From Biscogniauxia marginata (Eukaryota > Ascomycota > Sordariomycetes > Xylariales > Xylariaceae), in NCBI GenBank assembly GCA_022695795.1, contig MU404076.1, positions 1 to 64,000 of the forward strand: DNA of 64,000 nucleotides, in the 5' to 3' direction. Numbering within the stretch: the first letter of the stretch is position 1; each line of letters begins with the position of its first letter. The notes below the pieces were generated by a model, which did no database searches, was not told the origin of the DNA, and was given only the letters and a program-made list of their open reading frames with translations. This document shows, in pieces, positions 24,463 through 35,832 of the stretch. The position numbers and the translations under genes were made by a program.

Positions 24463-27400
24463 CAGGATGGAGCGAATAATTAGTGTACAGGGGTAATCGC
24501 CTATGGCTTCCAATGCGACCTGGCAAGCCTGCCCTCATGGTGGGCAGACAGACAGATGCGTATGTAAGTGGATAGTCCCAAGCGTCCAAGGAGAGACACG
24601 GGTAGAATGAGCGCCAGGCTTGGGGACGATGGGCGACATCGCCATCCATAGCGGCCCATAATTATTTTCATATCTTATTTCGCTTTCTGGTCAAATCATG
24701 GGTCGGGGAACTTTCTGGGAGTTGGTCTAGTGTAGAGGTGCTAAAAGGGGAAAGGGGTGACCGGGGGGAGGGTGGTGTGTAGCGAGCGCGGTCAAACCAA
24801 AAAAGGCAGAATTCGTGTATAGAAGAAGTGTTGTATGTATGCTTGGATGTTATGAACAGGGGGTGTCGATACTGTAGAATCCTCCAGACATTGAATTTTC
24901 TATCGAGACTCATCTGACTGTAGAGTACCATTCCCTTGATAATGGTGAGAGTTGAGTCGCTATACACAAAACGACCTTCGTCTTATTAGTGTTGATGTTC
25001 CTGTTCTTTAGGGGAGACGCAATTCGAACTGGCTGAACCGGGCTTGCAGTTGTTATTGACCTCTCGGGCCTTTGTCTCCTGCAAGGAACAGCAGCAAGAG
25101 TCGACCGGGGGGTGGGATCGGGCGGAAATTACAACGCCACTGGTCTAATGCTTATTCGGCTAATAAAAGAAGCCTACGATGGGGATTCAGAACTAGGATT
25201 TGACACAGATTAGACACCATGCGACTGGCTGTTAGCCCCTCGAATGTGGTTAATATCGTATAACCGTCCACTGCATATTTGATGTTATCTATGGCGTTGG
25301 TAACTATTATAGGTCGAGTGCAGTGGTTGTGGCTGGCCGCCACCTGTGTTATTTTCAAGCAGGTTGGATGCGATTACTTATATTCAGTCGGTTTATTTAT
25401 AACTAAATGTTTAATTATTTCGTGAAATACGCATAGACGATGTCATGTTACTGAGTGCCCTGTACATGTAATAAATACCTATTTTTGTCTACGAGACTCC
25501 TTCAGTATACCAGTTGCGGAGGAATACGGTACATCAATGCATGTAAGTCTGACCACATGCTTTCAATGTAGCGCCAGCAAGTTGCGTGCATACGCACCTA
25601 CGCAGGAACCGATTGCGCTTCTGCAGGAACAAGAATTGAACCCAAACGGATCAAGATTGTGGGTGATAGCAACTTCTTACCTAAGTCCTGCATGCAGGTG
25701 TGTCCAAGAACTGCGATGGGTAGTAAGAAAAAAAAGGACTCACTTAGAGCAGCGATGGCTTTCTTGAACCATGAGTGGTTAACTCAGGGGCTCGGGGCTA
25801 TTGAGAGTTGCTGATTGGCCGTGCTCTCAATGAATACAAGCGAGAAGTGTCGAATTTAGAAAAAGCGCTGCCGCTGCTTTGAGTTGTCAACTCATCTGAC
25901 AACTGCTGAGGAACTATGTATTAATGTTTCAATTCTAATTAGCCACCTTCGCAGATGTTTATCGGTTTAACCTTACCTACCTGTTATTCACTCACTTGAC
26001 CTCTAGGTGAGAGCGCAACAGGGGATAACTAGCATCGAAGGTCTCCCCGAACCCAAATAGCAAGCAGGGGTTGCCAAGTCAACTCCCAGGCTGACGAAAT
26101 GGGGCCCTCGGTGAACTCCAGGCTCTGTAATCCGAAGAGACGGAATTACTTGCTTTCTAGAGCTTTTCCTCGATTTCTGTTTATTCTACCGGAAGAGACA
26201 ACGGTCCAAAAGTCCGCTAGAACAAAGGCACATTCTCTCTATTTGGTATAGCATGACCGACATCGCATGGTAACTGCCAATAGTTCAAAAATAACTTCTT
26301 CGTATCTCTTGGGTTATCAGGAACAGAGTAGGTAATCCTCACGGGCTGCGAACGATTGGATGCTAGTGCCGAAATTGGCACTAAAGACTAGACAAACTGG
26401 ATTATCTCGTGAGTCGTAAGACACGTTAGGCTATCAGTACGACTAAACCATATGGCCCTATGAATCATTCATGCTGCCCCGTATCTGTCTATCAGAGATT
26501 TCCACGATTCGACCCAGCAATCTCGGGGAAAAAGACTTGGGGGCCAGGTCTTGACAGGTTCTCGACTCACGATAGTGTACATTACCCCGGTGAAATCTGG
26601 GCCTCAAGTTCCAGTGGTTTGATCGCCCGCCCCTAACAATTTCTGGGTGGTACTGGATGCCAGTAATACCTACTGTAAGCAGTCTAAACTTATTTTAAGT
26701 TGTTGCTCGGTCCAGCTGGTGGCATCTACTCCCTATCGTCTCGTGCTTGATCGATCGTGAGTTATCGCGGCGGAGATTCGTAAATGAACAGCCGGTGTCT
26801 CTTCTCGACCAGCATAGTTGCCGTGTCTGCCGCTGAGCACCTCATGCTGTTATCATCGAGTGCTTGGGTTGCAACATGAGGCACACTCGCCGCATCACCG
26901 CCTTAACAACCTAGATAGACTATGGTAAGTGGTCCGATTCGGTGCCTAGGTTACATGGATTGCGTGTCGCTTTGGTTTAATTTCCACCATGCTCGCCTTG
27001 CAGACGAAAGCCTAGACTATCGATGCAACCACCACCGCAAGTCCATAATTAAAGCCATATGATAATGTCTCTTATCAACGCGACGATGGCCATTCGCTGC
27101 GTGTTACGCGCTCGACTGTGTTTCTCGTCTCAATTTTGGGCGTCTGTGGACAGAGCCGTTCTTGATTACACTGCCATTCGCTCTCCCATCTAGCCCCTTA
27201 TATTCACTCTGCTTTGGGATCAGCATGTCGTCTCTATTGAATTTCCTGCTGACTTTGTAAGTGCAAAACATGTTCCAGTCTTAACTAAGGCTCTGCGACA
27301 ACTTTAATTTTAACCTCCGTGTCTCTTAAGAGTCAAATATGGCGCAATCAGAGATACCTCCGGTGAGAATGACTTAGACATTACATAGATACTTTTAGGT

Positions 27401-27848
27401 ATTCACTCATCCGGCCTTACATCTATGAGCCGACCACCTAAGTTAGGTATTTCCGCAAACAACTAGTTTAACAGACGGTTTCTGGGGTTGTCCCTTATCC
27501 TTACGAATATTCAACCCTCAGCCCGTCGATTATTATGACGAGCCTCGAGACGGAGAAACAATGCTCACATATTCAGAAACCCCGGCTTAGCGGTAGCAGC
27601 GGGGAACAGTCGAAGGCGGGGGACTAGCCGGGTTATGTGTGTGCAGATTGCGCGATCTTACCGAGGGGCTCTTACTGAGCTTACATTTAACGTTGATGTC
27701 ATTCACAACAGCCGTCTTATCGGACTGTAATGTAGAGATCTCAGCGTCTTTCTCGTGAAATTTTAGCAAATACTTCATGTCCCTAGTGCTCGATCCGTAC
27801 GAGAACCCCCTGCCTTAAAGTATATTACCTCTCAAAATGGGTAGTACC
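24463..27848. other. Intergenic region, no supported gene
   Basis: Unique sequence with short open frames only. A 63-codon minus frame at 27587-27778 has a coiled-coil-like start (YLLKFHEKDAEISTLQSDK) but no family match and no splice partners. I do not call it a gene. Confidence 0.45.
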
Positions 27849-29291
27849 ATGAGAGCTGTAGGTACGCGATCCTATTCTATAGGTACTCCCTAAACTCTAC
27901 CGGTGTAAAGTAGACCAGGAATCTTAATACCTATGTATGCGAACGTGGGGAGGCTAGCCAGCTAACGATGTTGGACTACTAGATATCAAAGACGGCAAGG
28001 GCCCGGCGACCTCGCTCTTCATAAACGACAAGACGCCCAAGCCGGTACCCAAGCAAGGCGAGGTGCTGGTGCGCATCAAGGCCTTCGGGCTAAACCGGAT
28101 GGACCTGATGCAGCGAGAGGTCAGTTCGTCTAAACCAGTGTGCTCTCTATTATATCCGTGAACACATATTCTTCCTCATCCCTTTTCTCGCAGCCGACTC
28201 GGAGGGGACGGGATTTCCACACACTCGGCTCGGGTCCGCGAGCGCCGGAAGCTATCCGAGAAAACTTGCGCCATCCCCGGGAACACACACCCAAGCCAAG
28301 CGTACCCAATACACACATACCTCCTACCCGTACTGACTCGCGCAACAATTCGCAAACCCCACAGGGCAAATACCCGCTCCCGCCCCAAGCGCCGTCGACC
28401 CTAGGCGTCGAATTCAGCGGCATAATCGAGTCCCTCGGTCCCTCCTCCTCCTCCTCCTCCTCCTCCTCCTCCCCCTCTCCCGCTTCCTTCCAACCCGGAG
28501 ACGCCGTCTTCGGGCTCGCCTACGGCGGCGCGTACGCGGAGTACATCGCGGCGTCGCCGCGGACGCTCCTGCGCAAGCCCGCGGCCCTGAGCTGGGCGGC
28601 CGCGGCCGGGATCCCCGAGGCCTTCATGACGGCGACGCAGGCGCTGCACCTGGTGGGCGAGTTCGCGCCGGGCCGGTCCGTGCTCTGGCACGCCGGCGCG
28701 AGCGGCGTCAGCATCGCGGGGGTCCAGCTCAGCGCGCGCGCCGGCGCGGCCGCCGTCTACGCGACCGCCGGCACCGACGACAAGTGCCGCTTCGTCGAGC
28801 GCGAGCTCCTTGGTGGTAGTACTAGTAGTGGTGATGGTGATGCTGCTGCTGCTGTCGCCGTCAAGGCGTTCAACTACCGCACGACGCCCGACTGGGACCG
28901 CGCCATCCTCGAGGACACGGGCGGGCGCGGCGTCGACGTCATTGTCGATTACATCGGCGCGAGCTACTTCGAGCGCAATCTGGCGGTGGCGGCCCGGGAC
29001 GCGCGCTGGGTGTCGCTTGCCATGTTGGGAGGGTCGCGGCTCGAGGCCGGCGTAGATATCTCTGGGCTGCTGTTTAAGCGTGTCCGAATCGAGGGTAGCT
29101 CGTTACGGAGCAGGGACATCGAGTACCAGGGCCGGCTGCGGGACAAGCTCGCCGAGTATATGCCCGACTTCGAGAGCGGCAAGCTCAAGGTCTTCGTCGA
29201 CACGGTGTTCCCCATCGAGGATATCGTGAAGGCGCATCAGCTGATGGAGGAGAACAAGACTAGTGGCAAGATCATTTGTATGGTTTCATAA
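27849..29291 (+). CDS. Quinone oxidoreductase-like MDR enzyme
   Basis: Zinc-independent medium-chain dehydrogenase/reductase of the NADPH:quinone oxidoreductase group, 358 residues from exons 27849-27861 (only 13 bp), 27983-28119 and 28365-29291. The tiny first exon supplies MRAV and the first base of the next codon, giving the family-type start MRAVDIKDGKGPATSLF; without it the frame has no start. Exon 2 carries the GroES-like part (PKQGEVLVRIKAFGLNRMDL). Exon 3 has GVEFSGIIESLG, PGDAVFGLAYGGAYAEY, the Rossmann segment HAGASGVSIAGVQLSA (AxxGxxG type), GRGVDVIVDYIGASYF, and the C-terminal FPIEDIVKAHQLMEENK. No catalytic zinc ligands are seen. Oddities: a ten-serine run from a TCC microsatellite at about residues 77-86, and a short Gly/Ser/Asp/Ala-rich insert near 28812-28857. 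The gene converges on the dienelactone-hydrolase gene with 163 bp between stops. Substrate unknown. Confidence 0.88.
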
Positions 29292-29454
29292 GGGGTTTAT
29301 GTATCGGTGTATTTAGTTAAACATGGCTGATAGAGCATGCTTTAACTGCCTACTCCTATTCATCCTGTAAACCAATCGCAATAATTCCCTAGCGATGGTG
29401 AAGAGCTACACAAGCAGCATCACGCAAGTCCCTCCCGAACCATATACACTCTAA

Positions 29455-30641
29455 CTAATGTTCCTTTATCCACTTCAACATTTGCTCGAATGCTGTACTC
29501 TGCGCATCTTTGATATTCGAATCGCTGTAGTCCCCAATGACGGCAAAGCCTAAGGTCTGTCAGCACGTCTTGTCATGGTCGCACGTTATAGATGGCGTTT
29601 TGACTTACCATGGGGTACGCCAGGATAGACTTGGACCTCATGTTCCAGGTTGGCCTTGGACATGGCATTCTCTCCAACCTCGCGCACTTCGTCGGGGAAC
29701 ATAGGGTCGTGCTCGACACACACCAAGCTCACAGGCACCTTGAGATGCTGGAAGTCATCGGGCGAAACGAGTGTCGCATGCGCGAGTGCGCCTGCCTTGA
29801 TATACGGCCCCTTCTTCGTAGGACCCTGGCCTTCACCTGCTTCTTCGTCCGCGGGCTTTTGCGCGCCACTCCAGCCGGCCTGCGGAGGAGTTCTTTCGCT
29901 CGCCAGCAATAAGATATACCGCCCTCCAAAGCAATATCCTACGGCATATATGCCACCTCCATTTCCCACGGCATCTGCAAACTCGCCCTCACATGCATGA
30001 ATGACCTTCTCTAACAAGGGCATTACCTTCTCCTCAGTGTGGCGCGCTAGCCACATATCGATGAGGAACGATTTAGCCGTCTCAACCGCTTTAAGCTTGA
30101 ATGTGTCCAGAATCGAGGTTGATTGCGTCTCGGCATCAGGGATGGCTGATGAATTCGGCGCCGGGTCACCTTCGAATAGGTCAGGCATGACGACTACGTA
30201 GCCTTCATCTGCAAACTTGTCGGCTTGTATTTGGTTATTTGTCGACTTCAGGCCAGTGCCGCCGGTCAGGAGAAGGAGGAGCCTCGAGGGATTCGTCGGG
30301 TAGGAGCTGGGCTTCGACAGGTATACCTAGGGCGCCTAGTATAAGCATACGATCGCTGTTAAAAAGAACAAACAATTGTACCAACATCGACACCACCGAG
30401 CTTTCTCACCTCTCCCTTGGGAGTCTCGCCGGCGGCTGTACGAACAAGGTGAGCTGAGCTGACCTATAATTTGATATAATAGGAGATAGTAGGAGATAGA
30501 TATCGGGAACGTACGGGTTGGTCGGTCAGTGGTGCAGTGTTCGCCCATGGTAGGTCCCGTCTGGGCCGGCGTGTCACCGGGAATCAGAGACTCCTGAGCA
30601 TCGCTCTCGGGTGCTCTCGTTGCGACGTCTGCGTCGGTCAT
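29455..30641 (-). CDS. Dienelactone hydrolase family protein
   Basis: Alpha/beta hydrolase, 329 residues from exons 30641-30515, 30435-30386, 30326-29609 and 29549-29455. Order: N-terminus with MGEHCTTDRPTPAGETPKGE, KLGGVDVYLSKP, LLLLLTGGTGLKSTNNQ, DKFADEGYVVVMPDLFEGDP, the nucleophile elbow GYCFGG, VCVEHDPMFPDEV, YPGVPHGFAV, and a final helix ending KWIKEH. The catalytic triad is Cys191, Asp266 and His298 by my count; cysteine as nucleophile is the dienelactone hydrolase hallmark. The third intron junction (donor GTTGGT at 30385 downward) is weak but is the only one that keeps KLGGVDVYLSKP intact. The 50 bp second exon is easy for gene finders to miss. An alternative start is the internal Met of MGEHC. 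Expected to be cytosolic; the true substrate is unknown. It is divergent from the RPA1 gene. Confidence 0.9.
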
Positions 30642-31162
30642 GATCGTAGGTCAAGGTCCTCGGTCCGTCGAAGTAAAAAAGGATAATTAGGGGTTCCGAA
30701 GGCGGGTATATGTTGTCTGAATGAACCAAGTTGTATCGACGAGTAAGTAAAGTAGTGGTTGGGATCTGGGAGGAATATCGCGGGTATGCTTGTAATCGTA
30801 GCACATCAGCTGCTTTCACGGATGGTGCTGAAGAGGGCTGAGGGGGATGACGTACCAACTGAAACTGGTTGTCAGCTGCCAGAGGCGGATGTCACTCCAG
30901 GCCTGAACACCCCTGGAACATTAGCAGGTGCCGGCTGCCTGGAAGAACCCCGCGCTCACACGCTACCCAGAAACCACTTTAAGCCTGGACGCGACTTCTG
31001 CAGGCCCGACGCGTTGAAGTTTTATTGGTGCTCTCTCCACCAGCCAACTTTCAACCACTTCCAAGCTGTCTCTCTGTTTGCACCTACACGCGATACGTTG
31101 CTGCTCCACGAGGACAGAAGATACCGGACTGAATTGGATTGAGGCACAAGCAGAAAGTCAAC
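30642..31162. promoter_or_regulatory. Divergent promoter region of the hydrolase and RPA1 genes
   Basis: This 521 bp spacer lies between two divergent starts. It contains the MCB-like boxes listed separately, and a reverse CCAAT box (ATTGG, 31024-31028) 135 bp before the RPA1 ATG. No gene is seen inside it. Confidence 0.6.
30989..31093 (+). promoter_or_regulatory. MCB-like (MBF) box cluster upstream of RPA1
   Basis: One perfect MCB box, ACGCGT at 31009-31014, is flanked by two near matches, ACGCGA at 30989-30994 and 31088-31093. All lie 70-175 bp before the RPA1 ATG. In yeasts the MBF factor (Mbp1/Swi6 type) binds ACGCGT to switch on DNA-replication genes at G1/S. Control of this gene by MBF is inferred from that knowledge. 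Confidence 0.55.
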
Positions 31163-33339
31163 ATGTCTGTCGCCGCTGCACAGCAGGCCATCACCCAAGG
31201 CGCTCTAGAGTTCGTTCATCTTTCCTCAGTATCTTGTGGCAATATCTTGGGGGAGCTCTGCATGCTGACGACTACACTCTTAGCGCCATCTTCAACGACC
31301 CTGACAACGTCGCCAGAACATTCCCCGTACCTGTGTTGCAATGTCTTCAAATAAAACCTCTCGGAACCCAGGGCGGTGGCCAACCCGAACGATACCGAGT
31401 AGTCCTGAGTGATATAAGGAATTATGTCCAGTGCATGCTGGCAACCCGTACGTGTGACCCATGCCGCTGTTCGATGGGGGTGCATCTTTCATGCTAACCG
31501 AGGTCTAGAGGCGAATCGTGTCATTCATGATAATATCCTCGTTCGAGGAAGTATTGTCCGTGTCAAGTCCTTCCAAGCGAATGCCGTCAAGGGAAAGAAG
31601 TAAGCCTCACTTAGGACTGTATCCACGAGAAGCCTAGTTCTAATGATCCTCAGTATCTTGATCATTCTTGATCTCGCTGTTGCCACAGAACTTGGTACCC
31701 ACGACAGAATCGGCGAGCCCGCTCCGTTCGAAGCAAGGCAGGAGCCCATAAATACCACTATCGGTGGTTCAGGCTTCTATGGCGCGAAGGCCGAATCGCC
31801 GGTACCCGTGAAGTCTGAGCCCATCAAGTCTGAGCCCATGTCGTCGCGTACGGGAGGAGGAAGCACCAGCGTCGGACCCTACAGTCATGGCAATAATGTC
31901 ATTTACCCAATCGAGTCCCTATCTCCATACCAACACAAGTGGACCATCAAGGCTCGCGTATCCCAAAAGTCGGATATCAAGACCTGGCATAAAGCATCTG
32001 GTGAAGGCAAACTATTCTCGGTCAACTTTCTCGACGAGACTGGCGAGATCAGGGCGACAGGGTTCAACGAGCAGTGCGACATGTTGTATGACATCTTACA
32101 AGAGGGCCAGGTCTACTACGTCAGCAGTCCTTGCAAAGTCGGCCTGGCTAAGAAGCAATTTACAAATCTCCCCAACGATTATGAGCTCGTCTTCCAAAAT
32201 GGGACAATCGTTGAAAAAGCTGAGGACCAGACTAGCGTCCCCCAGGTTCGCTTCAGCTTTGTTAACATCCAAGAACTACAGTCGGTAGAGAAGGATACAA
32301 CAGTAGATGTTGTGGGTGTTCTCAAGGATGTTGGTGAAGTCTCACAGATCGTCTCCAAGGGCACGGGCAAGCCATACGACAAACGCGAGCTGAGCATTGT
32401 CGATGATTCGCAGTACATGGTGCGCGTTACAATATGGGGCAAAACGGCCACCACGTTTACCGCACAACCCGAGTCCGTTGTTGCTTTCAAGGGCGTCAAG
32501 GTCTCCGACTTTGGCGGCCGTTCGCTTTCACTGCTCGCGTCGGGTACCATGACCGTCGATCCCGACATTGAAGAAGCCCATCGCCTGAAGGGCTGGTTTG
32601 ACTCTCAGGGCCGCACCGATCACTTCAACACTCACACTATGACGACCTTGGGTGCAGCGACTGGCCGTCCGGACCAGACTAAGTTCATCGCGCAAGTGAA
32701 GGATGATAACCTCGGGATGGACGACGCAGAGTATTTCACCCTCAAGGCAACCATCGTCTACATCAAGCAGGAGAGCTTCGCGTACCCGGCCTGCAGCTCC
32801 GAGGGCTGTAATAAGAAGGTAATTGACCAGGGAGATGGCACCTGGCGTTGCGAGAAGTGCGACATTAACCATGCACGCCCCGAATACCGCTACATTATGA
32901 GCGTCAATGTCAACGACCATACAGGCCAGATGTGGCTCTCATGCTTCGATGACGTCGGCCGCATCATTATAGGTATGAGCGCCGACGAGCTTATGGAGAT
33001 TAAGGAGAACGACGAGGACCGCGCCCCCGCCATCTTCGAGGCCGCAAACTGCACCAAGTTCAACTTCCGCTGTCGCGCCAAGATGGACACCTTTGGCGAG
33101 AACCAACGGTATGGTTTACCCCCCACCTTCTCCCCCCTTTCCAAACTTACCAACGTTGTTGCTCCTCGGCGTATCTACACGGAAGTTTGAGAATTTTTAT
33201 TTATTTATGAATGAACGGGCACTGACCATACTTGATATCTAGGGTACGATACCAGGTCATGAGCGCCGCACCCATCGATTACAAGACTGAGGCCCTCAAG
33301 CTGGCAGATATGATCAAGCAGTTTGGCATCAGCTCGTGA
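31163..33339 (+). CDS. RFA1: Replication protein A large subunit (RPA1/RFA1)
   Basis: The large subunit of the single-stranded-DNA-binding RPA heterotrimer, needed for replication, repair and recombination in the nucleus. 617 residues from exons 31163-31209, 31284-31447, 31509-31599, 31654-33108 and 33243-33339, all junctions in phase. Domains: N-terminal protein-interaction OB fold (DBD-F; VARTFPVPVLQCLQIKPL through KGKNILIILDLAV), a linker with a repeated PVKSEPIKSEP motif, DBD-A from YPIESLSPYQHKWTIKARV, DBD-B with VDVVGVLKDVGEVSQIVSK and VAFKGVKVSDFGGRSLS, and DBD-C. DBD-C contains a zinc ribbon at about residues 480-505 (CSSEGC ... CEKC) followed by YRYIMSVNVNDHTGQMWLSC. The tail YQVMSAAPIDYKTE is typical. 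Length equals the family norm. The MCB-like boxes upstream fit S-phase expression. Confidence 0.97.
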
Positions 33340-34249
33340 TCCCCGGCGGGTTAAAAAAAAATCCATCAAACCTGACTAGCTCAACTAACTTTATGAAAGA
33401 GAAGAAAATGATTGGCTTGTAATGCCCACGATAATGTCGGCTGGTGGACAAATAAGCTGTAAGGAGAAAAGCGAGCAAAAAGAAGAAGAGAAAAAGGGGT
33501 AGATCAATTGCGGTAGGGCTTCCATGAATAACCTTATCGCCGCATGCTTTGCTCTTTGCTTGGTTTTCTTGCCCGAGATGGGGTTAGAACGGAAGCTAGG
33601 GGGGAGAGAGCTGTCAGGTCAGTCAACAACAGGCAGGGTGTGGTTGAGTGTAGCTAGCTCATAGGGAAAGAAAAAGTGATGTATGTGAACGGACGGGTGA
33701 ATGGGCTTGTACGTTTTGATACGCCGCAGAGGAATAGGTAGTTAGCATGTCAATGCGGAAAAAGGAAAAGAAAAGTCCCAAGTCATGAGAAGTCCATACA
33801 TAGGTGTCATCGGGTTATGAGCCCGTCCTTGTTGATTGATCCGAGTCTATAGGTCTCAAGCCAACCAAGCAAGAGACCGATATCGAGGATGATGCGTGGA
33901 CCATCGTCATCTTGTCTAATGTCTACACACGAAGGGCCTCGTTTATCTTCCAAGCCATTACATGCGTTTGTATCGCAGGCTCGACGGACACAAAAATCAT
34001 TTCCACTCCTGAACGCCATTGCCTCTCTTCGTCTCAGTAGTTGTGGTATGATAACCGCCCCCCCCTCCCCCCATCTCACCCTTAGACTCGTGCCGAGTGC
34101 CATCAAACTAGGTGGAAACTCTTCAAACCCTACAAACTCACCAAGCTAGGGTAGGAGACCTTCCCCGCCGTGGCGGCTGAAGCCTTCAGCATAGAGAGGC
34201 GAGTAACGGTCTCGGGTTCGCGGGAGCTATTCTTTCTCTGCGACGACTT
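33340..34249. other. Convergent intergenic spacer
   Basis: 3'-to-3' spacer between the RPA1 and CSN3 genes. It contains A-rich 3' flanking sequence just after the RPA1 stop and a C-rich run near 34060-34070. No gene is recognised. Confidence 0.5.
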
Positions 34250-35832
34250 CTAGCCGGTCGGAAGCACTCCCCCCATCAGATCTTCGTCGTCGACGTGGGC
34301 ATCGAAGCCTAGGGTGGGATCGTGCCCCTCCGCCTTGTCGTTGCGTTTTGATTCCTTGATCACATGCTTGATGTAATCCTTGCTAGTGCCTAGACGTTCA
34401 CTTGTCGCCCTGAAGATAGGCTGTAGCTGCTTCAGCCGTAATGCCGTGCTCGTAAGCTCCTTCGCAAACTCATGCTCTGATAACTCTGTCGATGCTGATA
34501 AGAAGGTGAGGAATACCGTGCCATCGTCGTTCTTCTCGATTATCCCCTTTAGCATGCCTGCTATTATCATGTTTTGGATAAGGGCCTCCACGTCTTCGTC
34601 CTTGTCAAGGTTCTCGCCTGTCTCGGCGCTCATGGTCTGCTCCCGGATCTCTGGAATAGATATCTTTGTATAGATCTCCTGCAAACCCAGGACTCGCCAT
34701 TTCTGATAGGCAGCCAAAACCTCTTGAAGAAGTCCCGTATTGCCATCGTCCCTCCAGATTTCAGCGTTCTTATCAGCTTCCATCTTCAGCTCTGGCGCGT
34801 TTTCGGTTCCGAATATTGAGGCGACTGAGGTATATGGCTTGGCTAAAGTGCCATAGAGTTTGCTTGCTGTAGCTCCGGTGTATGAAGGAGGATCGGTATG
34901 TTTTCCATTCAACAGAAGGCTTACCAACACCCACTTCTTATAGGCCTCGACCATTATCTTGCTTGCCCCACCCTCGCGCGTGGGGAAAGTAACTACTCTT
35001 TCGAATGCCGCATGCGCCTTCGCCCAGTCTCTCCTCGCGCAGTACATCATTCCACAGAGCAAATCATATTCCATGACCGAGGCCGCTTTTACTGTGGCAG
35101 TAAGGCCGTTTTCTCGCGTTATATAGGCGGGGGGTGATAGATCCATATCACACAGGTATTGAGGATCTCCATAGTTAGCCATGCCGGGGTAGAATACAAT
35201 ATTCTTGTCAATCACCGGTAGCGCAGTGTCGATGTTATTGGTGCTGTATGCGAGTCTCGCAAGGAGGACGTGGGAGGAGGTGAGCATGCTGCCAGTTGGA
35301 TCGAGCTTCAGGATAGCCGTTGCGAGGACATCGACGCCGACAGAAGGCTACAAGATGGTGTTAGTGATATCCAGCTAAGAATAGACTGGTGTGTCATACC
35401 GGCAAACATTGGCCATTTCCAACTAGACTGAAGAGATCTTGTAGGTGGGTTCCGGCATATCGGCATTGTCGTCCGTCAAACGAGACCAGAAAGGTAACCA
35501 GCTTCTCCAGCAGAAAATCTCGGGTAGCAGAAGCTGCGAATGCGGGAATGACCAGTGTGTGAAGAACGGCGAGATAGGATAGTGAGTTGACGGCTGGGTT
35601 CAGCAGCTAAGGGACAAGGTCAGCTTTCATCCGGCAATAGAGAGGTGGGACAGATGACGGCAGTGCGTACCTCGAGCAGCTGGGGGCCATTAAGCGCGAG
35701 GTCAGCACTGTCCTCTTTGAGTATCCTGGTGAGCCTGCCGAGATGCGTCTTCACGGCCTTGTCGTAACCATCATTGTCTATGAACTGGTCCTCTGGCGGG
35801 AACGCCAGAAGTATCGGGGCGTATCGATCCAT
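34250..35832 (-). CDS. csn3: COP9 signalosome subunit 3 (CSN3)
   Basis: A PCI-domain scaffold subunit of the COP9 signalosome, which removes NEDD8 from cullins and so governs SCF-type ubiquitin ligases. 488 residues from exons 35832-35671, 35606-35400 and 35347-34250, all phase 0. Recognised by MDRYAPILLAFPPED, LLNPAVNSLSYLAVLHTLV, SSHVLLARLAYS, the YPGMANYGDPQYLCDMDLSP block, the helical-repeat part CGMMYCARRDWAKAHAAFER, the typical YKKWVLVSLLLNGK, and a winged-helix PCI end with ALIQNMIIAGMLKGIIEKND. The tail is acidic (DDEDLMGG). CSN3 has no catalytic residues of its own; catalysis belongs to CSN5. Fungi with a full eight-subunit complex use it in development and light responses. The gene converges on RPA1. 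Confidence 0.93.

Noticed and set aside
28140..28364. N-terminal extension of the quinone oxidoreductase reading through from 28140
   Set aside because: This is the open but non-conserved intron; the family N-terminus lies in the exon before 28119 and joins in phase at 28365.
31643..31653. Start of RPA1 at the ATG at 31643
   Set aside because: That ATG is inside an intron; three upstream exons encode the conserved N-terminal domain.
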